A DNA stretch of 64,000 nt from Bacteroidota bacterium (GTDB lineage: Bacteria; Bacteroidota; Bacteroidia; Flavobacteriales; Flavobacteriaceae): assembly GCA_027620655.1 (NCBI GenBank), contig JAQCDS010000008.1, forward strand, positions 1 through 64,000. The letters are read 5' to 3'. The translations under genes were made by a program, and so were the position numbers. Below the pieces are notes generated by a model. That model was not told the origin of the DNA. It did not search any database and was given only the letters and a program-made list of their open reading frames with translations. Positions 18,056 through 26,431 of the stretch are shown here, one piece after another. How positions within the stretch are numbered: the first letter of the stretch is position 1; every line of letters starts with the position of its first letter.

Positions 18056-19375
18056 TTATTCTTTTGCAGGCTCTGGCAAATATTCCAGTAGCAAACGTTG
18101 ATTTGCATTTAGATATTTATTGGCAACCGCTTTTATTTCTTCTCTAGTAATTGATCTGTAAATATCAATTTCATTATTAATTAAATTTGTATCACCATAC
18201 AGCATGTGATAGCGTGCTAATGAGTTTGCAATCCCCTCTACGCTAGAATTTGAGCTTACAAAGTCATTTTCAAATTTGTTTTGAATTTTTTGATAATCTC
18301 TTTCGGTAATTAAATCAGACTTCAATTTTTCAATTTCTTCATCCATTTCTTCAACCAAAGTATCTAATGAAGTCTCTCCCAAGGGTAGACCAAATAAAAT
18401 ATAAACACCATAATCTTCTTGACTCAAATTGATAGCACCCGCTTGAAGTGCCATTTTCTTGTCATCAACAAGTTTTTTGTAGAGTTTAGAAGTTTTTCCA
18501 TCACTCAAATATGTTGATATCATATTTAAAACATAAGATTCTCTGTCTTTAAATGAAGGTGTTCTGTATGCCGCCATAATAGCTGGAATTTGAATATTTG
18601 CATCATATGCAACAGCACTTATGGGTTCTGTAATTGGATCTTCTTTTGGGAAATTTCGAACAATGTCTTCTCCTCTTGGTATAGGTCCAAAATAATCTTC
18701 AATCATTTTTTTGACTGCAGGAACATCAATATCTCCCGCAACAACTAAAGTTGCATTGTTTGGAACATAATATTTTTTGTTGAACGCTTTAAATTCTTCT
18801 AAAGTTGCAGCATCTAAATGCTCCATTTTACCAATTGTTGTTCCTTTGTAGGGGTGTTTTTTAAACATATGAAGTTTCACATTTTCTAAGAACTTTCCGT
18901 AAGGACTATTGTCTACTCTTAGGCGCTTTTCTTCTTTTACAACTTCATTTTGAGTGTCTACACCATCTTGATTGATTACTGGGTGTAACAATCTTTCAGA
19001 TTCCATCCAAAGACCAAGTTCTACATTATTTGACGGGAATACTTCATAATAATATGTCCGGTCATCAGTTGTGTTAGCGTTATTACTACCACCATTTGAG
19101 GTAACAATTGTAAACCATTCTCCTTTTGGAATGTTTACTGTTCCTTCAAAAAGTAAATGCTCAAAAAAGTGAGCAAAGCCAGTACGTTCTGGATTTTCAT
19201 CTTTTGCACCTACATGGTACATAACTGAAGTTGTTACTACCGGAGCAGTGTTGTCTTGGTGCAAAATAACATGCATCCCATTGCTCAAATCATATTCTTC
19301 AAATTTAACTTCTTGTGCTAACAAAGAAGACGAAATCATCAACACAGCAGCTAAAGCGTATAAATAAATTTTCAT
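18056..19375 (-). CDS. M16-family zinc metallopeptidase, catalytic subunit
   Basis: A 439-residue exported peptidase with a signal peptide (about 1-20, SSLLAQ). The inverted zinc motif HFFEH is at 69-73 and a downstream NEVVKEEKR supplies the expected third Glu ligand. The second half (about 200-430) is the inactive M16 repeat with the NNATLVVAGDIDV segment. With its downstream partner it forms the two-gene arrangement common in Bacteroidota, like the mitochondrial processing peptidase pair. The substrate is unknown; periplasmic peptide breakdown is the usual guess. Confidence 0.92.
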   Translation of the reverse strand: MKIYLYALAAVLMISSSLLAQEVKFEEYDLSNGMHVILHQDNTAPVVTTSVMYHVGAKDENPERTGFAHFFEHLLFEGTVNIPKGEWFTIVTSNGGSNNANTTDDRTYYYEVFPSNNVELGLWMESERLLHPVINQDGVDTQNEVVKEEKRLRVDNSPYGKFLENVKLHMFKKHPYKGTTIGKMEHLDAATLEEFKAFNKKYYVPNNATLVVAGDIDVPAVKKMIEDYFGPIPRGEDIVRNFPKEDPITEPISAVAYDANIQIPAIMAAYRTPSFKDRESYVLNMISTYLSDGKTSKLYKKLVDDKKMALQAGAINLSQEDYGVYILFGLPLGETSLDTLVEEMDEEIEKLKSDLITERDYQKIQNKFENDFVSSNSSVEGIANSLARYHMLYGDTNLINNEIDIYRSITREEIKAVANKYLNANQRLLLEYLPEPAKE

Positions 19376-19508
19376 GTGATTGTTTTAATTTTTACTATAT
19401 AAATAATTAGACTGAAAATTTTAAAAAATGTTACAGCCGGAAGGCAAAAATAGTATTTTTAGGCAATTTTGCACTATAAATCTCACTTAAAACAATAGTC
19501 ATAAATAA

Positions 19509-19539
19509 TTTGTAGATTAATTTATTAGAATTATATTTG
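19509..19539 (+). promoter_or_regulatory. Promoter of rplU-rpmA
   Basis: TTTG at 19509-19512, a 19-base spacer and TATATTTG at 19532-19539 match the Bacteroidota housekeeping consensus exactly. The predicted start near 19545 leaves a leader of about 55 bases before rplU. Confidence 0.72.
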
Positions 19540-19599
19540 CACCCGCCTTGGAAGAAAATTTTAAGGTTTAGAAAAACAAATTAATAAAAACGTAACGCT

Positions 19600-20124
19600 A
19601 TGTACGCAATTGTAGAGATAGCAGGGCAACAATTCAAAGTTGAAAAAGACCAAAAAGTCTTTGTTCATCGTTTGCAAACTGAAGAAGGAAAAAAAGTCGC
19701 TTTTGACAATGTTCTTCTTTTAGCAGACGGCGACAAAGTTACAGTAGGCGCCCCAGCTATAGACGGTGCTCAAGTAGGAGCAAAAGTCTTAAAGCACCTC
19801 AAAGGTGATAAAGTAATTGTCTTTAAAAAGAAAAGACGTAAAGGATACAGAGTAAAGAATGGTCATCGACAAGCTTTAACTGAAATCCAGATTGAAAACA
19901 TTTTAGCTTCAGGAGCAAAAAAAGCTGCTCCAGCGAAGTCAACAGTAAAACCAGCTGTAACAAAAGCTAAGTCAGCTCCAAAGGCAACTGCTCCTAAAAC
20001 GGAAGCACCAACAGAAGATTTTAGCAAAATGACAGTTGGACAATTAAAAGAATTATCAAAAGCTAAAGGAATTACCGGAATTTCTGCCATGAAAAAAGCA
20101 GATTTAATTGCAGCCCTTAGCTAA
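19600..20124 (+). CDS. rplU: Ribosomal protein L21 with C-terminal Rho_N/SAP-like extension
   Basis: Large-subunit ribosomal protein L21. Residues 1-104 are the normal L21 fold (MYAIVEIAGQQFKVEKDQ, KKRRKGYRVKNGHRQ, LTEIQIENI). A second part follows: an Ala/Lys/Pro-rich linker (about 105-138) and a short helical domain (about 139-173; TVGQLKELSKAKGI, MKKADLIAAL) that resembles the N-terminal domain of Rho and SAP-type motifs, which often bind nucleic acid. Typical L21 is about 103 residues, so this one is some 70 longer. It is followed 25 bases later by rpmA. Confidence 0.95.
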   Translation: MYAIVEIAGQQFKVEKDQKVFVHRLQTEEGKKVAFDNVLLLADGDKVTVGAPAIDGAQVGAKVLKHLKGDKVIVFKKKRRKGYRVKNGHRQALTEIQIENILASGAKKAAPAKSTVKPAVTKAKSAPKATAPKTEAPTEDFSKMTVGQLKELSKAKGITGISAMKKADLIAALS

Positions 20125-20149
20125 ACCATAACATTAAAATCGACATAAA

Positions 20150-20410
20150 ATGGCACATAAAAAAGGAGTCGGAAGTTCGAAAAACGGTAGAGAATCAGAA
20201 TCGAAACGCCTTGGGGTAAAGATTTTTGGTGGACAAGCTGCCGTTGCAGGAAACATCATTGTAAGACAAAGAGGTACTGCGCATAATCCTGGTGAAAATG
20301 TATATGCTGGGAAAGATCATACTCTTCACGCCAAAGTGGATGGTATTGTAAAGTTTGAAAAGAAAAAGAACAACAAATCTTATGTTTCTGTAGTTCCTTT
20401 TGAAGCTTAA
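20150..20410 (+). CDS. rpmA: Ribosomal protein L27
   Basis: L27 of 86 residues, located at the peptidyl transferase centre of the 50S subunit. The start [20 protein letters not shown] and the IIVRQRGT and [11 protein letters not shown] segments are diagnostic. The N-terminus begins directly with AHKKG, without the cleaved extension seen in Firmicutes. It is the second gene of the rplU-rpmA operon and is followed by a strong terminator. Confidence 0.97.
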   Translation: MAHKKGVGSSKNGRESESKRLGVKIFGGQAAVAGNIIVRQRGTAHNPGENVYAGKDHTLHAKVDGIVKFEKKKNNKSYVSVVPFEA

Positions 20411-20427
20411 CTATAAATTTATTTAAT

Positions 20428-20459
20428 AAAAAAGGTCGCATAATTATGCGACCTTTTTT
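20428..20459. terminator. Bidirectional terminator after rpmA
   Basis: A perfect 16-bp inverted repeat (A6-GGTCGCATAA and its complement, ending in T6 and more) lies between rpmA and the convergent esterase-like gene. Confidence 0.9.
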
Positions 20460-20474
20460 TTGTTTCTCTAAATT

Positions 20475-21335
20475 TTATTTAAACAGTTGATTTATTAAAC
20501 TGACGCCTGCTTGAATGGCTTGATCATGATTAGCGCCAACGTTTTTTCCGATTTGAGCTTTTCTATCTTCTAAAAATTTAGTTTCATCAACAGATAATGG
20601 ACCAACTTGATCATCTTTATTGCCATAAACGTATGTAATTTTGGATAAGTCACTGATGCCTTTTAAGCGTTCTGTATAGCGATTAAATCCTAGTCCAGCA
20701 GCTAAACGATTCATATTTCTCTCTTCAACATTTAGTTCACTAGTTAAAAGTTCAATGGTGTAATTACCGTTATTTTCATACACATATTTGGTCATTTTCC
20801 CCTCGCTAAACGCTTTCCATGTGTCTTCGTCTATATCCAATCGTCCGACCATAATAAGATAACCATCGGCTACATCAATGCCGTAACTGGCTATGAGCTC
20901 TTGAGTCATAAATGCTCCAAATGAAATACCTAGCACATATACTTTTTTGTTTTTTTCTTTAAAATAATCTACGACTTTTTTTAGGCGTTCTACCGAAGAT
21001 TTATCATACTTTTTAGCGTCGCCAAATGTGATATCTGATTTGGTGAATAAATGAGGCTCCTTGGTCTGAGCTTGATTGACATTAACAAAAAGTGCATCAT
21101 TTATTTTACTTTCTTGTATAATGTCTTTTAAAATATCATCTTCAATTTCGGTTACTGGGCCACCCTGCGAATTCACAACGACAATATCGCTTTTATAGTT
21201 ACCATGAAAGGTGGCGTCATCTTTTATTTCGAAAAAAGGATGCGCGACAACAGACTCGTCATCCTTTGAACAGGATGAAATAAAAGCCATTGAAACTAAA
21301 ACAATAGCTGAAAGAAATAAATTTATTTTTCTCAT
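20475..21335 (-). CDS. Alpha/beta-hydrolase-like lipoprotein
   Basis: A lipoprotein signal (MRKINLFLSAIVLV, lipobox ISSC) decides the start at 21335; a longer frame to 21368 adds residues ahead of this signal. The 286-residue product has a nucleophile elbow GISFGA (Gly-X-Ser-X-Gly) in the middle, an acidic candidate in YGNKDDQVGP and a His in GANHDQA near the C-terminus, in the order expected for an alpha/beta hydrolase. The substrate is not recognisable; an esterase or peptidase role is inferred. It is convergent with rpmA. Confidence 0.75.
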   Translation of the reverse strand: MRKINLFLSAIVLVSMAFISSCSKDDESVVAHPFFEIKDDATFHGNYKSDIVVVNSQGGPVTEIEDDILKDIIQESKINDALFVNVNQAQTKEPHLFTKSDITFGDAKKYDKSSVERLKKVVDYFKEKNKKVYVLGISFGAFMTQELIASYGIDVADGYLIMVGRLDIDEDTWKAFSEGKMTKYVYENNGNYTIELLTSELNVEERNMNRLAAGLGFNRYTERLKGISDLSKITYVYGNKDDQVGPLSVDETKFLEDRKAQIGKNVGANHDQAIQAGVSLINQLFK

Positions 21336-21409
21336 AGTAGTTTTGGGTTTTTGTATTACAACGAACAAAATTTATCAAAAATTGTATCAAATTAGAAATT
21401 AAGTTATAA

Positions 21410-21440
21410 AATAAGGCCTTAGAAATTCTAAGGCCTTATT
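21410..21440 (-). terminator. Terminator downstream of ahcY
   Basis: A 15-bp inverted repeat AATAAGGCCTTAGAA with a one-base centre sits 17 bases after the ahcY stop on the minus strand and is followed there by a T-rich run. Confidence 0.8.
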
Positions 21441-21456
21441 ATTAATTAAAATAATT

Positions 21457-22773
21457 TTAATAGCGATAATATTCTGGTTTAAATGGGCCATATTGTTGGA
21501 CACCAATATAACTTGCTTGATCTTTTCTTAGTTCTGTAAGTTCTACTCCTATTTTTTCGAGATGCAGTTTTGCTACTTTTTCATCCAAATGTTTTGGGAG
21601 CATGTATACTTTATTCTCATAAGCCTCTTTATTGTTCCACAATTCTATTTGTGCCAGAACTTGATTTGTAAATGAGTTACTCATTACAAAACTTGGGTGT
21701 CCCGTTGCACATCCAAGATTTACCAATCGACCTTCAGCTAAAACAATAATATCATTGCCATCGACGGTGTATTTATCAACTTGCGCTTTGATTTCATTTT
21801 TGGTATGGCCATAATTTTCATTGAGCCATGCCATATCTATTTCGTTATCAAAGTGTCCAATATTACATACAATAGTTTTGTCTTTCATTGCTTTAAAATG
21901 GTAACTTTGAACGATGTCTTTATTTCCAGTTGCGGTCACTATAATATCTGTAACAGGAAGAACAGTTTCCAGTTTTTTTACTTCAAATCCATCCATTGCA
22001 GCTTGAAGCGCGCATATTGGGTCAATTTCAGTAATGGTTACAATACTTCCTGCTCCTCTAAATGATGCTGCAGTTCCCTTTCCAACATCCCCATAGCCAC
22101 AAACGACAACACGTTTTCCAGCAAGCATAATGTCAGTTGCTCTGCGGACAGCATCTACAGCACTTTCTTTACAACCGTATTTGTTGTCAAATTTACTTTT
22201 GGTTACAGAATCATTGACATTGATAGCAGGCATAGCCAAAGTGCCATTTTTCATACGCTCATACAAGCGATGTACACCTGTTGTTGTTTCTTCACTTAAT
22301 CCATTGATCCCAGCAGTAAGTTCTGGGTAATGATCAAAAACGAGATTAGTCAAATCGCCACCATCATCCAAAATCATATTGAGTGGTTTTCGGTCTTCCC
22401 CAAAAAATAGAGTCTGCTCTATACACCAATCAAATTCCTCTTCATTCATGCCTTTCCAAGCATAAACAGGAATACCTGCAGCGGCAATGGCAGCAGCGGC
22501 TTGATCTTGAGTAGAGAATATATTACAAGAACTCCATGTTACTTCTGCACCGAGTGCAACAAGTGTTTCAATAAGTACAGCTGTTTGAATAGTCATATGT
22601 AGGCACCCGGCAATTCGTGCTCCTTTTAATGGCTGACGGTCTTTATATTCTTCTCTAAGACTCATTAGGCCTGGCATTTCTGCTTCAGCCAATTCAATTT
22701 CTTTTCTTCCCCATTCTGCAAGAGACATGTCTTTTACTTTGAAGGGAATGTAAGGGATAGTTTTGACTCTCAT
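21457..22773 (-). CDS. ahcY: Adenosylhomocysteinase
   Basis: Cytosolic NAD-dependent enzyme that hydrolyses S-adenosylhomocysteine to adenosine and homocysteine, closing the methyl cycle. Its 438 residues show the family landmarks: [20 protein letters not shown] near residue 53, [33 protein letters not shown] with the catalytic Lys, the NAD-binding [35 protein letters not shown], and a C-terminal KPEYYRY with the Lys and Tyr that reach the partner subunit's NAD. It stands alone with its own terminator. Confidence 0.97.
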   Translation of the reverse strand: MRVKTIPYIPFKVKDMSLAEWGRKEIELAEAEMPGLMSLREEYKDRQPLKGARIAGCLHMTIQTAVLIETLVALGAEVTWSSCNIFSTQDQAAAAIAAAGIPVYAWKGMNEEEFDWCIEQTLFFGEDRKPLNMILDDGGDLTNLVFDHYPELTAGINGLSEETTTGVHRLYERMKNGTLAMPAINVNDSVTKSKFDNKYGCKESAVDAVRRATDIMLAGKRVVVCGYGDVGKGTAASFRGAGSIVTITEIDPICALQAAMDGFEVKKLETVLPVTDIIVTATGNKDIVQSYHFKAMKDKTIVCNIGHFDNEIDMAWLNENYGHTKNEIKAQVDKYTVDGNDIIVLAEGRLVNLGCATGHPSFVMSNSFTNQVLAQIELWNNKEAYENKVYMLPKHLDEKVAKLHLEKIGVELTELRKDQASYIGVQQYGPFKPEYYRY

Positions 22774-22882
22774 TTGTTTAGTTTAATTAGATACTAGTTT
22801 GGAAAAAACGGCCAAAATAGTGTACTTTCGTTTCAAGTTTAAATTCTGCTGCAAAGATAGTTATTAACTTTTTAAATCTCAT

Positions 22883-23515
22883 ATGCCAATTTATAAATCC
22901 ATAGCTGTAAACTCACAAACTAATGTTAAAATATGGAACATTACAGAGTCATACATGGAATTGCTGCAAAATGTTGAGCTAAAAAAAGAAAGTATCAACA
23001 GAGTAAACACAATGAAAAGTGAACTTCATCAAAGAGGGTTTTTGAGTGTACGTATGCTCTTAAAAGCGTTTGGCTATTCAGATTTTGATCTTTTTTATGA
23101 TGATAATGGAAAACCTCATTTGAAAGATGGTAACTATATTTCCATTACACATTCATATACGTTTTCTGCCGTGGTAGTAAGCTCAAAACCTGTTGGCATT
23201 GATATTGAAAAGCAAAGAGTGAAAATAACTAAAATTGCATCAAAATTTATAGGATTTGAAGCCTGTTTTTTTAAAAAAAATAATGAAGATTATATTCAAA
23301 AACTAACTTGGGTTTGGTGTATAAAAGAATCGTTGTATAAACTTTATGCAACTCCTGGGATGTCTTTTAAAAAACATTTTATGGTGATTCCTTTTGGAAA
23401 AGAAAAAAATTCTACAGCGGCTTGGATTTTAGATGAAACTAACCGCCAACGTTTTGAAGGATTGTTTTTAGAATTTGAAGGATTTGGTTGCGCCATAACA
23501 ACGCCATTAATATGA
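22883..23515 (+). CDS. 4'-phosphopantetheinyl transferase superfamily protein
   Basis: Transfers phosphopantetheine from CoA to carrier proteins. The 210 residues show the Sfp-type pattern: ISITHSYTFSAV before the first metal motif, VGIDIE at about 104-109 with its metal-binding acids, and WCIKESLYK at about 145-153 with the catalytic Glu and Lys. No polyketide or peptide synthetase is nearby, so it may serve acyl carrier protein or a distant cluster. Its stop codon overlaps the start of pnuC (ATGA), and it begins the tight run that ends with DUF4301. Confidence 0.88.
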   Translation: MPIYKSIAVNSQTNVKIWNITESYMELLQNVELKKESINRVNTMKSELHQRGFLSVRMLLKAFGYSDFDLFYDDNGKPHLKDGNYISITHSYTFSAVVVSSKPVGIDIEKQRVKITKIASKFIGFEACFFKKNNEDYIQKLTWVWCIKESLYKLYATPGMSFKKHFMVIPFGKEKNSTAAWILDETNRQRFEGLFLEFEGFGCAITTPLI

Positions 23516-24141
23516 ATGAAATTATTGAATTTTTTACGGCACCCTATGCCAATGCAACCCCATTACATATTTTTTTAGAACTTTTTGCAGTAGTTTTAGG
23601 TATTATAAGCGTATGGTTTGCCAAAAAAGAACATATTTTGGTCTTTCCTACAGGGATAATAAGCACGTTGTTGTATGTATACATTTGTTATCAATTTGCG
23701 CTCTACGGCGATGCTATTATAAATATTTATTATACACTAATGAGCTTGTATGGTTGGTTGATGTGGAGGAAATTAGTAGCTGGGAATAAAATTCAAATGA
23801 CATATTCAAGCAAAAAAGATATGACTAAAGCATTGGTGATATTTAGCACTACTGCAGTTTTTGTTGTTTTGGTTTATCTTTATTTTGATCGGTTTAATCA
23901 ATTTACAGACTATTTGGACACCTTTACCACGGGAATTTTCTTTGCAGCAATGTGGCTCATGGCCAATAAAAAAATAGAACATTGGTTGTTTTGGATCGTA
24001 GGAAATTTAATCTCCATACCTTTGTACTTTACAAAAGGACTTGGGTTTTCTGGAATCCAGTTTACAATATTTTTGATTTTAGCAATTTTAGGATATCAAG
24101 AATGGAAAAAGCACTTGAACAACAGCCAGCCAACTGCATAA
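23512..24141 (+). CDS. pnuC: PnuC-family vitamin transporter
   Basis: Inner-membrane facilitator of 209 residues with about seven hydrophobic helices. PnuC-family features include ELFAVVLGIISVWFAKKEH, FPTGIISTLLYVYICYQ, YTLMSLYGWLMWRK and the WIVGNLISIPLYFTKGL stretch near the C-terminus. Family members carry nicotinamide riboside (PnuC), thiamine (PnuT) or riboflavin (PnuX). The kinase gene that overlaps it favours a trap-by-phosphorylation role for nicotinamide riboside, while the TPP riboswitch downstream leaves thiamine possible. The start ATG at 23512 overlaps the preceding stop; the gene overlaps the next one by 40 bases. Confidence 0.85.
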   Translation: MNEIIEFFTAPYANATPLHIFLELFAVVLGIISVWFAKKEHILVFPTGIISTLLYVYICYQFALYGDAIINIYYTLMSLYGWLMWRKLVAGNKIQMTYSSKKDMTKALVIFSTTAVFVVLVYLYFDRFNQFTDYLDTFTTGIFFAAMWLMANKKIEHWLFWIVGNLISIPLYFTKGLGFSGIQFTIFLILAILGYQEWKKHLNNSQPTA

Positions 24142-24671
24142 GAGTCGTTTTATTTGGACCGGAATCTACTGGAAAAACAACGCTTTCAACAGCTTTGGCC
24201 AAGCATTATAACACTGTTTTTGTTCCAGAATATGCTAGAGAATATCTACAAAAAAAGTGGGATCAGAAAAAAGCCATTTGTTCCAAAGAGGATTTAGTTC
24301 CAATTGCAAAAGGGCAAATAAAATTAGAAAATGAATTGGCACAAAAAGCCAATAAAGTACTCATTTGTGATACTGATTTATTGCAAACAAAAGTATATTC
24401 TGAGGTTTATTTTGATGGTTTTTGCGACTCCAATATTGAATTTTATTCCAAAAAAAATCACTATGATTTATACTTTTTGTGTGAAATAGACGTTCCATGG
24501 GTGGAGGATGATTTACGTGATAAACCAAACGAAAGAAAGTTTATGTTTAATCGATTTGAATTGGAATTAAAAAAACAAAAACTTCCATACATTAAGCTAA
24601 ATGGCTCACATAATCATCGTTTATCAACAGCATTAGCGTATATTGACAAACTAATTGGATCCAAGAATTGA
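24102..24671 (+). CDS. NadR-type P-loop kinase (ATP-binding protein)
   Basis: Cytosolic kinase of 189 residues like the C-terminal ribosylnicotinamide kinase part of NadR. The Walker A motif GPESTGKTT is at 19-27, followed by VPEYAREYL, a CDTDLLQTKVYSE stretch with the Walker B-type Asp, and DDLRDKPNERKFMF, all typical of that domain. There is no nucleotidylyltransferase or HTH domain. I start at the ATG at 24102 (MEKALEQQP); the frame is open further up but only as a shadow of pnuC. Next to PnuC it probably phosphorylates the imported vitamin nucleoside. Confidence 0.82.
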   Translation: MEKALEQQPANCIRVVLFGPESTGKTTLSTALAKHYNTVFVPEYAREYLQKKWDQKKAICSKEDLVPIAKGQIKLENELAQKANKVLICDTDLLQTKVYSEVYFDGFCDSNIEFYSKKNHYDLYFLCEIDVPWVEDDLRDKPNERKFMFNRFELELKKQKLPYIKLNGSHNHRLSTALAYIDKLIGSKN

Positions 24672-26221
24672 AATTTACTAAGCAAGACATAAAGCAAATA
24701 GAGGACAAGGGGCTAGATTTTAAATCTGTAGAAAATCAACTGTTACATTTGACACGTTCAAATTCTAATGTTAACTTATATGCCCCCGCAACCATAGGAG
24801 ATGGTATTATAAAGTTTTCAGAAGAAGAATCTCAATATTTTGCAACTTTTTTTGATGCTCATAAAAAGGATAAATCGATTATAAAATTTGTCCCCGCTTC
24901 TGGTGCTGCATCTCGAATGTTTAAAAGTCTTTACACTTTTTTGGATAACTATGAAATAAGCAAAGAGACAATAAACTCTTATGTCAATAGAACCAAAAGT
25001 GTAGATCTTTTTTTGTTTTTTGTCACTGTAGAAAAATTACCTTTTCATGATGAAGTTTTCGAAGCATTAAAAAAAAATTTCCCAGAGTTTAATTTGTTGC
25101 CTTTAGATAAAAGACGCTTGTTGTTCGTAGAGTTTTTATTATCCAAAAAGTATTTTGATTTTGGCGAATACCCAAAAGGGCTATTACCATTTCACAACTA
25201 TAAAACCCACATTTCTACAGCCTTTGAAGAGCACCTTGTTGAGGCGAGTCAATATGCTGCTATTGGTGGCAAAGCAACACTCCATTTCACAATTTCAAAT
25301 CAGCATCAAAATCAATTTTTAGAACATTACAAATCCATAAAAGAGATAGTAGAATCCAAAACCAATACATCTTTTGACATTTCGTATTCTTTTCAAGATT
25401 CAAAAACCGATACTATTGCCATTACATTAGACAATAAACCTTTTAAGCTCAATGGTAAATTATTGTTTCGTCCATCCGGGCATGGAGCACTTCTACATAA
25501 TTTGAACGCTATTGATGCAGATTTGATTTTTATTAAAAATATTGATAATGTGATGATGCAACATAGCATGGACCAAATGGTGTATTACAAAACAATTTTG
25601 GGGGGCTATTTACTAAAAATTCAATCCAAAGCATTTGACTATGCTCATCACCTTGATCAATCTGATATTTCAGACGAAAAAATTAATGAAATTGCAAATT
25701 TTCTATCAGATAAAATGAATGTACATATTTCTTCAGAGTTTGAAAAATATGCAAATCATTACAAAATAGAGTATTTAAAATCTAGGATTCATCGTCCAAT
25801 ACGAGTTTGTGGGATGGTAAAAAATGAAGGCGAACCTGGTGGTGGTCCTTTTTGGATAAAACACGAAAATGGAGAATTGAGTTTACAAATTGTAGAAATG
25901 AACCAAATTAACACTAAGTCTGAAAGTCAAAATAAGATTATAAAATCTGCTACACATTTTAACCCTGTTGATATTGTTTGTGGGGTTAGAAATTACAAAG
26001 GTGAAAAGTATGATTTAAATCAGTTTGTGGATGCTAAAACCCATTTTGTGGCCATAAAAAATAAGTATGGTAAAAAACTCAAAACACTTGAGCGTCCTGG
26101 ACTTTGGAATGGTGGTATGGCTCTGTGGAATACTGTTTTTGTTGAAGTCCCTCTTTCAACTTTTAATCCAGTAAAAAAGGTGCATGACTTACTAAAAGCA
26201 CCACATCAATTGGAAGTTTAA
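24668..26221 (+). CDS. DUF4301 family protein
   Basis: A 517-residue cytosolic protein of the Bacteroidota-restricted DUF4301 family, recognised from KFVPASGAASRMFKSLYTFL, LLFRPSGHGALLHNLN, RVCGMVKNEGEPGGGPFW and RPGLWNGGMALWNT. The GASGAASRM-like and GHGALL segments suggest a sugar-nucleotidyltransferase-like fold, but this is inference and no function is established. The start is a TTG (24668) that overlaps the kinase stop (TTGA), so it is probably translated in coupling with the pnuC-kinase pair. It ends about 40 bases before the riboswitch promoter box. Confidence 0.8.
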   Translation: MKFTKQDIKQIEDKGLDFKSVENQLLHLTRSNSNVNLYAPATIGDGIIKFSEEESQYFATFFDAHKKDKSIIKFVPASGAASRMFKSLYTFLDNYEISKETINSYVNRTKSVDLFLFFVTVEKLPFHDEVFEALKKNFPEFNLLPLDKRRLLFVEFLLSKKYFDFGEYPKGLLPFHNYKTHISTAFEEHLVEASQYAAIGGKATLHFTISNQHQNQFLEHYKSIKEIVESKTNTSFDISYSFQDSKTDTIAITLDNKPFKLNGKLLFRPSGHGALLHNLNAIDADLIFIKNIDNVMMQHSMDQMVYYKTILGGYLLKIQSKAFDYAHHLDQSDISDEKINEIANFLSDKMNVHISSEFEKYANHYKIEYLKSRIHRPIRVCGMVKNEGEPGGGPFWIKHENGELSLQIVEMNQINTKSESQNKIIKSATHFNPVDIVCGVRNYKGEKYDLNQFVDAKTHFVAIKNKYGKKLKTLERPGLWNGGMALWNTVFVEVPLSTFNPVKKVHDLLKAPHQLEV

Positions 26222-26260
26222 AAAAAATATAAATAACTTTTATAAGTTTTATTTCTAATG

Positions 26261-26268
26261 TAACTTTG
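26261..26268 (+). promoter_or_regulatory. Promoter -7 box for the TPP riboswitch transcript
   Basis: TAACTTTG fits the Bacteroidota TAnnTTTG element. The matching -33 element is weak. A start near 26275 would put the aptamer at the very 5' end of the message. Confidence 0.5.
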
Positions 26269-26277
26269 CACTGTTCT

Positions 26278-26350
26278 CAATAAAGGGGTGCCGCAAGGCT
26301 GAGATCATACCCATTGAACCTAGAACAGGTAATGCTGTTTAGGGAAATAC
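26278..26350 (+). ncRNA. TPP (thiamine pyrophosphate) riboswitch aptamer
   Basis: The conserved aptamer core is present in order: GGGGTGCC at about 26285-26292, GGCTGAGA at about 26298-26305, ATACCC, TTGAACCTAGAACAGGTAAT, and TTTAGGGAAA at the end. The outer helix P1 can form between CTCAATA before the core and TACTGA after it. The RNA precedes a TonB-dependent receptor gene, as in other Bacteroidota where TPP controls thiamine uptake across the outer membrane. Confidence 0.93.
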
Positions 26351-26373
26351 TGAAACACTATGTTTCATTTTTT
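26351..26373 (+). terminator. Riboswitch expression-platform terminator
   Basis: TGAAACA, a three-base loop and TGTTTCA are followed by six T. The hairpin starts inside the sequence that would close the aptamer P1 helix, so the aptamer and terminator compete or are coupled, suggesting control by premature termination. Confidence 0.65.
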
Positions 26374-26431
26374 AGTTTAATTTTATTTAACAAAGAATAA
26401 TGATCTCTTTTTATTCGATTAAAAAAATCTT

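Noticed and set aside
19546-19599. A structured L21-type regulatory leader before rplU
   Set aside because: Only a weak CCTT/AAGG pairing with a long loop is visible, which is not enough to support a regulatory RNA.
22774-22882. A SAH or SAM riboswitch ahead of ahcY
   Set aside because: I looked for the conserved cores in the region between ahcY and the PPTase gene and found none.
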